Assembly: GCA_036898135.1 (NCBI GenBank)
Contig: JBAHVR010000287.1
Coordinates: 61,001 to 125,000, forward strand
Length of the DNA: 64,000 nucleotides
Direction of reading: 5' to 3'
Source: Oncomelania hupensis
Lineage: Eukaryota; Mollusca; Gastropoda; Littorinimorpha; Pomatiopsidae
In this document: one piece after another, positions 53,395-63,165 of the stretch
Layout of the letters: each line of letters opens with the position of its first letter
How positions within the stretch are numbered: the stretch's first letter is position 1
The notes under the pieces: model-generated
Seen by the model: only the letters and a program-made list of their open reading frames with translations
Databases searched by the model: none
What the model was told of the DNA's origin: nothing
Made by a program: the position numbers and the translations under genes

Positions 53395-53725
53395 CAGTGG
53401 ATGAAGTTGAAGCAGGTAGTGGTGGCTCAGAGATACCCACGGGATAACATGCTTGAGCTCTGGCACCTGATTGGGAAGTTCCATTCAGAAGACTTTCCGA
53501 ACATGCTGAAACTTGGGCATGCCGGCATCTTGCACTGACCAGCCCTGTCCACGCTGCTGGATGCTAACGAGGGTTTTCAGCACAGAACCTGGTACTGACA
53601 GCCCTCAGGAACAGACTAACTGCTGAAAATCAGGACATGCTGATGAGGGTGAAACTGCACGGGCGCAGCATTGACCTGAATAGAGCTTTGGCTGCCTAGC
53701 GTCAGGCTAAACTCAGAAAGCTGTA
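53395..53725 (+). pseudogene. Decayed hAT transposase C-terminus
   Basis: Fragments in shifting frames: MLELWHLIGKFHSEDFPNML, then (about 53588-53720) QNLVLTALRNRLTAENQDML followed by MRVKLHGRSIDLNRALAA, a TAG, and RQAKLRKL. Same domain as 11500-11871. Several stops and frame changes; it is the only transposase remnant I see in the 51356-55764 element. Confidence 0.82.
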
Positions 53726-54440
53726 GGCCAAACAGAAACTCTGACAGTATTGTGGTCTGTCAAGGGACAGTCTAAACTTTTTATTGTTTTTGTGTCTAAA
53801 ATTTAAGAAAATAAAATTTCCTTTCAATGTTCTTATTCTACTCTTAAAAGTATGTTTTATTACAAAGATATGCATCCACAGAACACCTTTAATATATGGA
53901 GGTGGAGTGTGCACGTTAACGTAGTGAATCTAGTCAAAAAACTTGTGAGACTACTTTCGAAGAGAGAGCCTAAACTTTCTGTAAAAAGCCGAAAGTTTCA
54001 CGGCTGTTTCGGCCAAATCGCCGAAGAAACTTTTGAAACTTTTTTTTGAAACTTTTTTTATTAGGGATAAAGATTTTAGACTAATAAGAAGTCTAATCTT
54101 CCAATCTGTCCCTTAACAAATTAACATAATAAATAACCTTTAACATTAACTTGGAAATCATAGAAATCACACACACATGCACTCACACACATGCACACAC
54201 AATCACATCTTCTTCATCATTATCTTAAACAATGTTAGGCAACCACCACCCTTCCTATCCCTCACCCTCATAATAATAATACAAATAACAATAATCATAA
54301 CAACAATGATAATAACAATAATAATAACAACAATAATAATAATAATTATAATTAATATTATTATTATCATCATCATTACTATTACTATCATACTACAATG
54401 TCATGAAAAACTGTGTTATCATATAAAAAATATCAGTTTT
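53726..54440. other. hAT interior and LINE tail region
   Basis: Around 53960-54060 the sequence gccgaaagtttcacggctgt-ttcggcc echoes the motifs at the left end. 54160-54200 is (AC)-rich. 54260-54400 is an (AAT/AAC)-rich low-complexity run, likely the 3' tail of the following minus-strand LINE. Confidence 0.55.
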
Positions 54441-54444
54441 ATAA

Positions 54445-55704
54445 TTAATTTTGCAGATGTTTCCATAGGTTATTTTTGAAAGAAAATATTGTGGTGCAAT
54501 GTTTACACTCCAGAGGAAGAGAGTTCCATACAGCAGCTCCATTAAATGATAGGCTATTTTTGTATAAATCAATGCGAGGGAGGGGTAGTTTATAATTATA
54601 AAGTCTATGCCCAAGAACTGGCTTAGTAAAAAATATATCAAGATATGCTGGTGTTTTTCCATGTGTGATTTTGAACATAAGGATAGCTGTATTAAATACA
54701 AATTGTTGTTGAAGTGGGAGTATTCGGAGTGCTTTGTATTTCTCAGTAGTTGGAATATCTGTATTTATATTATAAGACTTATAGAGTATCTTGATTGCTC
54801 TTTTATGAAGACTGTTTAGCGGTTTAATTTGCGCCTCACTTGCATTACACCAAACAGTTGATGCATAATTAAAATGAGACATACAGTGGGCATAGAAAAA
54901 AGATTTCAATGCACCACCCGTAACAAAATGTCTAAGTTTATTTAGAAGGAAAAGGTATTTAGAAATTTTTTTACAGATATGGTTAATGTGTGACCGCCAG
55001 GTAAAATCATCATCAATGATTACGCCTAGCACTTTATGTTCACGAACTTGATCAATACTGTACGACCCTAAGTTTAGATTAAGGCAAAAAGATCCATTTT
55101 GACGTTTTTGTCTTGTAGTGAGAAGCATACTTTTGCTTTTATTAGGATTTAATTTCATTCTATTGTTGTCACACCAGTTGTCAATTTCATTTATGCTTAT
55201 TTGAAGACTTAGTTCTACCTGTTGTAGATTTTTATTATGAGTATGAAGGGATGAATCATCAGCAAATAGGTCAAGGTTAACATTTTGTGTGAGAAAAAGG
55301 GGCATATCATTGATAAATATACAAAATAAAATAGGACCAAGAATCGATCCTTGAGGAACTCCACAAGTGACATCTCCAGGAGACGAAAATGAACCATTAG
55401 TATATACTGACTGGTGCCTGTTTGATAAATATGATTTAAAAAATAATACAGATGCAGAGTTTTGAAAATAGTAGGTTAGCTTATTAATTAGGATATCATG
55501 GTTAACTAAATCAAATGCCTTTTTAAGGTCAAGAAAAACTGCCCCTACAATGTCTTGCTTGTTTATAGCATTAAGCCAAACATCACAAAGATGGGAGAGC
55601 GCTGTTTGACAAGAGTGGTTAGGTCTGAAGCCAGACTGAAAAGGATGAAAAAGAGCATTATTTTCTAAATATTTCATAAGGTTAATATGAATATATCTTT
55701 CCAA
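54445..55704 (-). CDS. LINE reverse transcriptase ORF (419 aa, 5'-truncated)
   Basis: In frame upstream to about 55735 (SISILPVLSKPLERYIHI). It reads ENNALFHPFQSGFRPNHSCQ, VFLDLKKAFDLVNHDILI (motif A), CGVPQGSILGPILFCIFIND (motif B) and LDLFADDSSLHTH (motif C, both Asp), then MSHFNYASTVWCNASEAQIK and LSFNGAAVWNSLPLECK. No stop inside. The endonuclease is absent. A CR1/jockey-like relative whose exact clade I cannot assign. It lies against the right end of the hAT element. Confidence 0.92.
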   Translation of the reverse strand: MERYIHINLMKYLENNALFHPFQSGFRPNHSCQTALSHLCDVWLNAINKQDIVGAVFLDLKKAFDLVNHDILINKLTYYFQNSASVLFFKSYLSNRHQSVYTNGSFSSPGDVTCGVPQGSILGPILFCIFINDMPLFLTQNVNLDLFADDSSLHTHNKNLQQVELSLQISINEIDNWCDNNRMKLNPNKSKSMLLTTRQKRQNGSFCLNLNLGSYSIDQVREHKVLGVIIDDDFTWRSHINHICKKISKYLFLLNKLRHFVTGGALKSFFYAHCMSHFNYASTVWCNASEAQIKPLNSLHKRAIKILYKSYNINTDIPTTEKYKALRILPLQQQFVFNTAILMFKITHGKTPAYLDIFFTKPVLGHRLYNYKLPLPRIDLYKNSLSFNGAAVWNSLPLECKHCTTIFSFKNNLWKHLQN

Positions 55705-55764
55705 AGGTTTAGATAGAACAGGCAGAATGGAAATGGAAGAAAAAATTTCCTAGCAACATCCCTG

Positions 55765-56215
55765 CTTCAATAATTTTAGGGCTGATGTTGTACACTTTCA
55801 TTTTTGCCCACCCGAAACTAAGCTGGCGGAGAAAGAATTTAATAGTCTCTGATGGGCCTTCTTGACTGCGCCAGTGATGTGCTTTCCCCATCCTAAATCT
55901 GAGTAAATGGTTGTGCCGAGAAACCTGAAACTGTCTACTTGTTCCACTACTTCCCCGTTGATGGACAGGGGTGGCATGTTGTTTCTGTTTTGACGAAAAA
56001 CTACCACTATAGTTCTTTTGTTTTTGAGACGTTTAATTCCAGATTGTTGTCTTTGCAACAAGCCACTAGCTCCTCCACTGCTTGCCTCGACATTGTTAGA
56101 GATCAGACCCTCTACTGTGGTGTCATCTGAGAACCTCAATATGACTACCTTATCATGGTGCGACACGCAGTCGTTCGTTAATAGAGTGACCAACAGGGGA
56201 GATAATACGCATCCC
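55765..56215 (-). mobile_element. Chimeric LINE, distal half (RTE joined to Rex/L2-type RT)
   Basis: Continues 50334-51355 across the hAT insertion. From 55770 to about 55800 the minus strand encodes RTE sequence (KVYNISPKIIE), then FFLRQLSFGWAKM of the Rex/L2-type RT, and upstream SINGEVVEQVDSFRFLGTTI and LLTNDCVSHHDKVVILRFSD D. The frame is broken at about 55840-55860 and again near 56090, where the residues between NVEAS and FRQNRNN are out of frame. Confidence 0.87.
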
Positions 56216-56364
56216 TGTGGTGCACCTGTTCACGGCTTATGCATGTGGCGCCATATTTATCACGGCCCGGTTCTAATTTATAAACGTGTCGAGCTGTGTA
56301 ATTTTACTACAACAAGACACTTTTTATAAATAAAATAACTTTACTGAGATCGACACATACATTC

Positions 56365-56457
<93 letters not shown>

Positions 56458-56813
56458 CACAAGTTACTTCCCTTTGTTCTCCAGTTTAAGTAGTGGCCAC
56501 ATTTGGCTTACGTTTTACAGGTTATGAGATTTTTCACTGACTGAAATTTTGACTGGCTGCCACATCTTATGAGTTTAGTGGACACATCTGGCTTACGTTT
56601 AACAGCTTAGGCATTCGGTTGGAGGTAGTGGAGCCATGTTTATCACTGCTCGGTTCAAATTAATCATTCTTATAATTTTTATAAAATTTTAATTTTTTAA
56701 AAATGTATTTCAAATTATTTCATTTTGTATATCGTTTAAAGTTTGATTTTGAATAGGTGCATATTATACATGAAATCTACTTTTTGACTGACAAAGCTGT
56801 ACCCAAGAGGTAA
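56216..56813. repeat. Interspersed sequence with (GA)n and G run
   Basis: (GA)n at about 56368-56448 followed by ten G. The phrase catgtttatcac-tg-cggtt recurs at about 56255 and 56637, suggesting a small duplicated unit. 56730-56813 is also present at 46767-46850. Confidence 0.6.
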
Positions 56814-57395
56814 ATTACATTACATTACATTATTATTGCTTTAGGTCCAGCTGACTCTTCCGAGCCAAATCAGGACCGGACAACCCCCAATCCGCATAAA
56901 AGATCTGCTGAAACAACCCTAGTGGTAAAACCGAAAGCTCTCCACCAGCCAGTCACTTTACAATAAAGACATCCCACGCATGGGACGGCTGAGGCTTCAC
57001 CCCAACTTATCAAACCCCCGTTTACAAAAACAAAATAGAATACAAACATCATTATAAATTATCAACAAAACACGTACATATAAAATGCCTACATTGCTAA
57101 ATAATAACATCATAGGAAGCCCTAGTGACCACCTGGCAGAAAGCGTCCAATATTCCCAAGCTGATCCAACAGACCTCATACACAAATAAGGAGTCTTATC
57201 CCGGAAGAGTTTTCAAGAAAAAAGGTAGGAGACTGGGCTAGCGAAGAAGACGATAGTATAGCAGATTGATAGAACAGAGCAGAAATGAGAAAGAGCAAAT
57301 GAGAAAGACAGCGACAGTGGGAATTTAAAGCACTAAATTTCCAGAAAGTGGGGATACTATTTATACTGAAACCCCCGGCACCCCAACGGGGGGAA
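56814..57395 (-). mobile_element. 576-bp retroposon family, copy 1
   Basis: Near-identical to 58767-59342 in the same orientation: attacatt-type tail at the left, gctttaggtccagctgactc, then about 500 bp ending gcaccccaacgggg. I see no coding domain, so it is a SINE-like element or the 3' end of a LINE. No obvious target duplication for this copy. Confidence 0.85.
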
Positions 57396-57719
57396 GAGGT
57401 AAATGTAAGCCCTTGACAAGTCTCGGATACGCTATGCGTTTTTTGACTGACAAAGTTGGGAGATGCAATTGTTAGTAAGCTTCTTGCTTGCTAGTTAGTC
57501 ATTGTTTATAGGGCCCACACTGCAAAGAGCTGAATGTGGACCACCTCTTGGTTGAAAGAGGGCTCACCCCCAGATGCTGTGATAGATATATAGTTATTCA
57601 TTGCTTACTGGGTCCAGCGGACTGCAAAGAGCCGAATCAGGACCACAAAATCAAGACCACAACTTGGTTGAAAGAGGACTCACCCCTGATCCATATAAAA
57701 GATCTGCTATACAAAATCC
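57396..57719. other. diverged fragments of the same retroposon 3' end
   Basis: At about 57595-57650 gggtccagcggactgcaaag and gccgaatcaggaccac are a diverged copy of the 3' region of the 576-bp family; a similar piece is at 57510-57550. Confidence 0.55.
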
Positions 57720-58056
57720 TCTATCCTATTTATCTATCCTATCTTATCCTGTAACTCGAAGGTTGTAGGAGCACCACAAATGATCATTTAATCAGCGTAC
57801 TCCATTTTTCTCTGTCCTCAGCAACCCTCATGGCTTCACTCGGTATCAAACCAGTCCATTCTCGAATATTGTCCTCCCACCTCTTTTTCGGTCTCTCTCT
57901 TCTTCTGCCTCCTTGCACCGTGCCTAGCAGGATGGTTTTTGCAAGGCCTGATGCTCTGGTGATGTGGCCATACCATCGGAGTTTCAGTTTCTTCACCACT
58001 GTGAGCATGTCATCGTGTTGTCCAATGGCTTGTGTGATGGTCTGTCGGATTTTATA
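57720..58056 (-). mobile_element. Truncated RTE LINE 3' end, third copy
   Basis: Minus strand: tatcc-type tail at 57720-57750, then IRQTITQAIGQHDDMLTVVK and RERPKKRWEDNIREWTGLIP. The RTE part ends at about 58056; upstream residues of the open frame are unrelated. Diverged from the intact copy by several substitutions. Confidence 0.88.
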
Positions 58057-58350
58057 TAACATCGAAATCTTAATAAACATTCCAAAAATAGATGGACTGG
58101 CCCTCACCATGGAAAACAACAACAAATAGTAGATATGTATAAGAGATCCTTATTTTTGTGTATATAATAATAATAGATGGAAAACGGATAAAAACATTCA
58201 CAATGCACGCAAATAACACCGTTTTAAGCATTAATTTTTCCTTGTCTAATCTGCCCCAAAGACCACTGAAGATGCTCCCGAGTGGAAACAGCTGTCTGGT
58301 TAGTATGGTTAACAAATACAATTGCGACATATTTTCAAAACCATATAAAT
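58057..58350. other. unassigned sequence
   Basis: No gene or repeat I can name. Confidence 0.3.
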
Positions 58351-58710
58351 CAGGGTGGAGAACAACTGAATCAAGAAATCTCTCAGAAATCCGGCCGGGG
58401 CCCAGGGGCCGCCTTAGTCCCCGGTGGGATCCAGGGGACAAGCCCCGGTGGAGTCCAGGGGACAAGCCCCGTTAGGAGGTCCATGGGGGCAAAGCCACCT
58501 GGAAGAAAATGAATTTATGCAATTTTGAAAGTAATTTAGGGCCTCTCCTGAAAGCAAAAAGTAAACATTAATAGAAACAACAATAAAAAAGAATGTGTTA
58601 TGCACCACATGCCTTTCAAAAAAGACGAAAAATAAAAATCTCGGAACTCAATATTTTTTTATCGGAAATGCAAATGCCTTCCGCGGATCCGAGGAAAATT
58701 CTCCACCCTG
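58351..58710. mobile_element. 360-bp MITE-like element, TIR CAGGGTGGAGAA
   Basis: It starts cagggtggagaac and ends attctccaccctg, inverted repeats of about 12 bp. The interior has a tandem of gtccaggggacaagccccg units (58420-58475). I could not find a matching target duplication, so it may be old. Confidence 0.65.
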
Positions 58711-58766
58711 CATATTGCACATAATTTGTGTAAGAGGTTGGCACTGTGAAGGTTATGGTTTGGAAT

Positions 58767-59342
58767 AACATTACATTACATAATTGTTGCTTTAGGTCCA
58801 GCGGACTCTTCCGAGCCAAATCAGGACCGGACAAACACCAATCCGCATAAAAAATCTGCTGAAACAACCCTAGTGGGAAAACTGAATGCCCTCCACCAGT
58901 CAGTCACTTTACAATAAAGACATCCCACGCATGGGACGGCTGAGGCTTCACCCCAACTTATCGAATCCCCGTTTACAAAAACAAAATAGAATACAAACAT
59001 CATTATAAATTATCAACAAAACACATACATATAAAATGCCTACATTGCTAAATAATAACATCATAGGAAGCCCTAGTGACCACCTGGCAGAAAGCGTCCA
59101 ATATTCCCAAGCTGATCCAACAGACCTCATACACAAATAAGGAGTCTTGTCCCGGAAGAGTTTTCAAGAAAAAAGGTAGGAGACTGGTCTAGCGAAGAAG
59201 ACGATAGTATAGCAGATTGATAGAATAGTGCAGGAATGAGAAAGAGCAAATGAGAAAGACAGCGACAGTGGGAATTTAAAGCACTAAATTTCCAGAAAGT
59301 GGGGATACTATTTATACTGAAACCCTGGCACCCCAACGGGGG
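58767..59342 (-). mobile_element. 576-bp retroposon family, copy 2, with 13-bp TSD
   Basis: Perfect tatggtttggaat at 58754-58766 and 59343-59355. A tail of attacatt type is at the left, so the element is in minus orientation, starting at ccccgttggggtgccaggg on its own strand. The duplication defines this unit as a true retroposed insertion. Confidence 0.93.
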
Positions 59343-59559
59343 TATGGTTTGGAATGCTGGTGGTGTGCTGCTGCAGCACAATCTTCCACTTTTCACTATT
59401 ACAGTTGCCCTACCCAAAACCCTATAAAAGATTGGGCGGATCTGTTGGGCGACATCTAAACCCCCAGTCCTTTCACAATTTAAAGAAACAAGCATTCTTT
59501 TTTTTTTCTTCAACAAAACCAGAATACAAGATAAAGTTTTCATTAGTTGTTTTATTTCA

Positions 59560-61620
59560 TAAAACATATCTGACTGATCTGATCTCTGATGCCAAACGCA
59601 AACACCTCCAAAACAAAATCCTAGAATCCACTTCTTCCAAAACTCTCTACACAAAAAAGAAGAACTCCCATCCGCCTTTTCCACCTATTTCTCTGACAAA
59701 ATTCAATCTCTGCGCAACACACTTGACATTCTACCATCTCCGCCTTGCCCTCCTGACTCCCCCTTCACAGGCACCCCCCTCTCATTTTTCCGCTCTCTCT
59801 CTCAGGCAGAAGTTCTCAAAATCATAAAGACTATGTCTCTCAAAACCTGTGAACTAGACCCCCTCCCAGCTTCCCTGTATTTGGACGGTCTCCCAAAACT
59901 TCTGCCTTTCATCACCGATATCATCAACACCTCTCTAGAAACTGGCTCCGTTCCTGATATCTTCAAGTCTGCCATCGTTCGCCCTCTCCTCAAAAAACAC
60001 AACCTTGACCCAAATGACCTCAAAAACTATCGCCCAGTCTCCAATCTCTCTTTTCTGTCTAAGCTACTTGAAAAGGTTGTCCTCAACCAGCTCAACGCTC
60101 ACCTCACCATCAACAATCTCCTCAGTCCCTTCCAGTCTGCCTATCGCAAGCACCACAGCACTGAAACAGCCCTTTTACATATTCTGAACGATCTTCTTCT
60201 CTCAACTGACTCAGGCAACATCTCCCTTCTTACCCTACTCGATCTCTCTGCCGCCTTCGACACTATTGACCATTCTATCCTCCTCCACCGCCTTCAACAC
60301 TCCTTTGGCATCACTGACTCCGCTCACTCCTGGTTTCTTTCCTACCTCTCCGACAGACGGCAGTCCGTTATCATCGATGGCATATCCTCTGACCCAGTTA
60401 GGCTCTCCTGCGGAGTTCCTCAGGGATCTGTCCTGGGTCCGGTCCTTTTTACACTCTACACCTCCCCTTTGACCAACATCATCCAGTCTCATCACATAAA
60501 CCACCACTTCTATGCTGACGACTACTCACAACTACAAGACAAAGACAAACCTGACAACATTCAGGCACTCCTGACTCGCACGGCCGACTGCTGTGAAGAC
60601 GTGAAGGACTGGATGACAGCAAACAAACTTAAACTGAACGACGACAAAACGGAAGCCATGCTGGTAGGCACACGCCAGAAACTCCCTCAGCTCCCCTCCT
60701 CTCTCCATCTTCAGCTTGACGGTACCTCTATCCCTCTCTCCGACTCTGCCAAGAACCTTGGCGTTATCCTTGACTCTTCTCTCTCAATGACTAGCTTTGT
60801 CTCTGCAACCGCCCGGGCCTGCTACTTCCACCTCCGTCGAATCAGTCAGATCAGAAAATACCTCACCACTGAAGCTGCCACCAAACTTGCTGTCTCCCTC
60901 ATCCTGTCTCGCATCGACTATTGCAACTCCCTTCTTTCCGGCCTTCCCCGCTCCACCACTCTCCCTCTCCAACGCGTTCAAAACAATACTGCCCGCCTCG
61001 TCCTCAGAAAGAAGAAATCTGACCACGTCACTCCCTTGCTCAAAGCCCTACACTGGCTTCCCATCTCCCAACGCATTCAATACAAGACCTTGTCTCTCTG
61101 CTACAAGTCCCTCAACAACTCCGCTCCTCTCTATCTCTCTGACTTACTTCACCCATACATTCCCTCTCGCTCTCTTCGCTCTGCCTCCGACCCTCTCCGC
61201 CTCCGCATTCCTCGCTCCAAACTCAGCACGTTCGGGTCCCGCTCCTTCTCTGTCTACGGCCCATCCATCTGGAATACTCTTCCACTCTCTCTCCGTCAGA
61301 AACCCTCTCCCACCTCCTTCCAGTCTGCCCTCAAAACTTACCTTTTCAAGCAGTTCTAACACTATGACCTCACTACGCACCCCATCGCCAGCTGTCTCTT
61401 GCATATAGTGTCTGGTCTGTTTGTGGTATGAGTATATTTGAGTGAATGTATTTTTTGCGTAATTGTTACATGTGTCATTGTCTAAAGCGTGCACATGCGT
61501 GCGTGAGTTGTGAGTGCGCGCTTAGAGTTATAATTACTATAAGATAAGCGCATTATAAATACAGTAATTATTATTATTAATTATTTATTATTATTAAAAC
61601 ATATAGTACAAGTAAAACTT
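59560..61620 (+). mobile_element. CR1/L2-type LINE, 5'-truncated, with (ATT)n tail
   Basis: Coding similarity starts at about 59590 (SDAKRKHLQNKILESTSS) with a frame change near 59660. The RT ORF is 59833-61359. 3' end: gataagcgcattataaata-cagtaattattatt to about 61600. The left boundary is approximate, near the retroposon at 58767-59355. Confidence 0.85.
59833..61359 (+). CDS. CR1/L2-type LINE reverse transcriptase ORF (508 aa)
   Basis: It reads LKNYRPVSNLSFLSKLLEKV, LTLLDLSAAFDTIDHSILL (motif A, about residue 140), CGVPQGSVLGPVLFTLYTS (motif B, about 195), HFYADDYSQLQ (motif C, about 228, both Asp) and LSRIDYCNSLLSGLPRS. It ends TFGSRSFSVYGPSIWNTLPL ... YLFKQF. The ATG at 59833 is internal: the same frame continues upstream (FFRSLSQAEVLKIIKT) without a stop for roughly 150 bases. 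The endonuclease is missing. C-rich codon use differs clearly from the AT-rich surroundings. Confidence 0.92.
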   Translation: MSLKTCELDPLPASLYLDGLPKLLPFITDIINTSLETGSVPDIFKSAIVRPLLKKHNLDPNDLKNYRPVSNLSFLSKLLEKVVLNQLNAHLTINNLLSPFQSAYRKHHSTETALLHILNDLLLSTDSGNISLLTLLDLSAAFDTIDHSILLHRLQHSFGITDSAHSWFLSYLSDRRQSVIIDGISSDPVRLSCGVPQGSVLGPVLFTLYTSPLTNIIQSHHINHHFYADDYSQLQDKDKPDNIQALLTRTADCCEDVKDWMTANKLKLNDDKTEAMLVGTRQKLPQLPSSLHLQLDGTSIPLSDSAKNLGVILDSSLSMTSFVSATARACYFHLRRISQIRKYLTTEAATKLAVSLILSRIDYCNSLLSGLPRSTTLPLQRVQNNTARLVLRKKKSDHVTPLLKALHWLPISQRIQYKTLSLCYKSLNNSAPLYLSDLLHPYIPSRSLRSASDPLRLRIPRSKLSTFGSRSFSVYGPSIWNTLPLSLRQKPSPTSFQSALKTYLFKQF

Positions 61621-62100
61621 TATTGTAGTCACCAAAATCTTAAACATCCGGTTTAAATGTCATAGGACTCTCAATCCGCATTCAAAAATCCGTTCATAGG
61701 TTTTTGTAATTCATGCACAAATAAATATAAACGATAAATACCAATGAAAAAAAAAAAGTAATACCAGCAAATTTTATGAAATGCTCAACCACATAACTCA
61801 AATCTGCTTCATAAAAAAGCTTTCATAATTCATGCACATATAAATAAATCAAAAAGTATAAACACAAACAGCCGCATACACAAAGTCTGTATAGCGTTAA
61901 ACCACATGTCTTTGCATCTTTGTTGTCCTAGAAGCAAAAACACTGAACAAACAGTGTATTAGTTTAAAATAAATAGCTCTGTTCTGATGTAGACATAGTT
62001 ACAAATTCTTTACCTGAATTGAAACTTCATAGTTTAAAACACCAGATCCCAAGCACGTACATAACTGAAGGTTTATTTAAACGTAAAAAAGTCAATTCCA
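61621..62100. other. AT-rich sequence, no gene seen
   Basis: Short frames only. The phrase aattcatgcaca-ataaata occurs twice (about 61710 and 61830), a weak duplication. Confidence 0.35.
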
Positions 62101-62390
62101 TCATTATTATTATTATTAATTTATTATATATTATTTAATCGTTCTTATAATCTATAGCGCTTTTTCAGCTCAAGAGCTGCTCAAGGTGCTGACCGATACA
62201 GGATCTAACTCAAGCCGCCTGAGGAGCCAACTTGCAGCCTTTGGGCGCACCGTAATAACGCTCCAGACAACTGAGCACCATCCTGGGCAGCCTGGGATGA
62301 GGAAGAAGGACCTAGGTGCATGCTGGGTGTGTTCTTGTCACCTGGCACTCACCCGTCTAGGACATGAGCATCAGGATCTTTAAAGTCCGT
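62101..62390 (-). mobile_element. SINE/LINE 3'-end-like repeat
   Basis: (ATT)n-rich start at 62103-62140 followed by gttcttataatctatagcgc and agctcaagagctgctcaag; in minus orientation this is a typical LINE/SINE 3' end with an (AAT)n tail. The rest to about 62390 is GC-richer and non-coding. Confidence 0.55.
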
Positions 62391-62517
62391 TATGATGGAA
62401 TGTATGCGACACAGACTAGACCTCGGTTTATACTCTCATCCGACATGCAAAGTAGATACAATTCAAGTTTGTACTTAACCCTGAAAAATCAACACAACCA
62501 TTTGGCTAGTGATAATC

Positions 62518-62585
62518 ATTTACATTACATTACATGATTATTGCTTTAGGTCCAACGAACTCTTCCGAGCCAAATCAGGACCAGA
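62518..62585 (-). mobile_element. Short copy of the 576-bp retroposon 3' end
   Basis: tttacattacattacatgat then tattgctttaggtccaacga and gagccaaatcaggacc, the tail plus about 45 bases of the family. Strongly 5'-truncated. Confidence 0.8.
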
Positions 62586-63119
62586 TAATCGTTTATACAA
62601 AGTAGAATAGACAATGAACAATCTGATTTAATCTACCAGCTTGGACAAGGATATAAAAATTTTTTTTTTAAAAAAGGTGGGGTTGGTAGGGGGTTGGGGA
62701 GGGGAGAAGAGAGGGAGTGGGCAAACACCAAAAGAAAGCAAGTCATTTGTGATGGAAACATCTTCTTTACAGCTGCTGATATACAATGTCAATTGACTTT
62801 AGTGAATCTACCTTAAGTCTGTCAACCGGACTGGTTGTATGGGGATAAATAAAGCACAAAGCAGATGACGCTCTTTCAGCCAGGACTATTAGCCTGTAGA
62901 AGGTCTGGCATAGGCACGGACTTATTCCATTCTCTGCATGCCGATCATACACAATTTTTAGACAGAATCCTGCATTCTCTAGCTTCAACAAAGACAGACA
63001 GATGTATCATAGACAGAACAGAAAAAGACTTTTTTTTGCGTTTTGTCTTCATAAAATTTGACTCACACAGCAGCTGGCTTTTGGTAAAATCGAATACAAT
63101 CTTTTGTAACCTGTGTTCT
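62586..63119. other. unassigned sequence
   Basis: A/T runs and a G-rich stretch near 62675-62705; no coding signature. Confidence 0.3.
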
Positions 63120-63165
63120 AGATTCAACTATCAAGTCAAGTCAACTTGACTTGATAGTTGAATCT
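63120..63165. repeat. 21-bp perfect inverted repeat with 4-base loop
   Basis: gattcaactatcaagtcaag is followed by tcaa and then its exact reverse complement; one more base pair extends each arm. Confidence 0.92.

Larger units (their letters stand above)
51356..55764 (+). mobile_element. hAT element (TIR CAGGGATGTYG, 5-bp TSD) inserted in the chimeric LINE
   Basis: The left end cagggatgtcg matches the reverse complement of the right end (caacatccctg) at 10 of 11 bases. cttca lies on both sides (51351-51355, 55765-55769). Removing the element rejoins gatgacttca to ataattttaggg, exactly the sequence found uninterrupted at about 46650 (minus strand). The interior holds paired ttcggcttttagccgaa-type inverted motifs near the left end, a CR1 LINE, a decayed hAT C-terminus and a second LINE. 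Confidence 0.9.
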
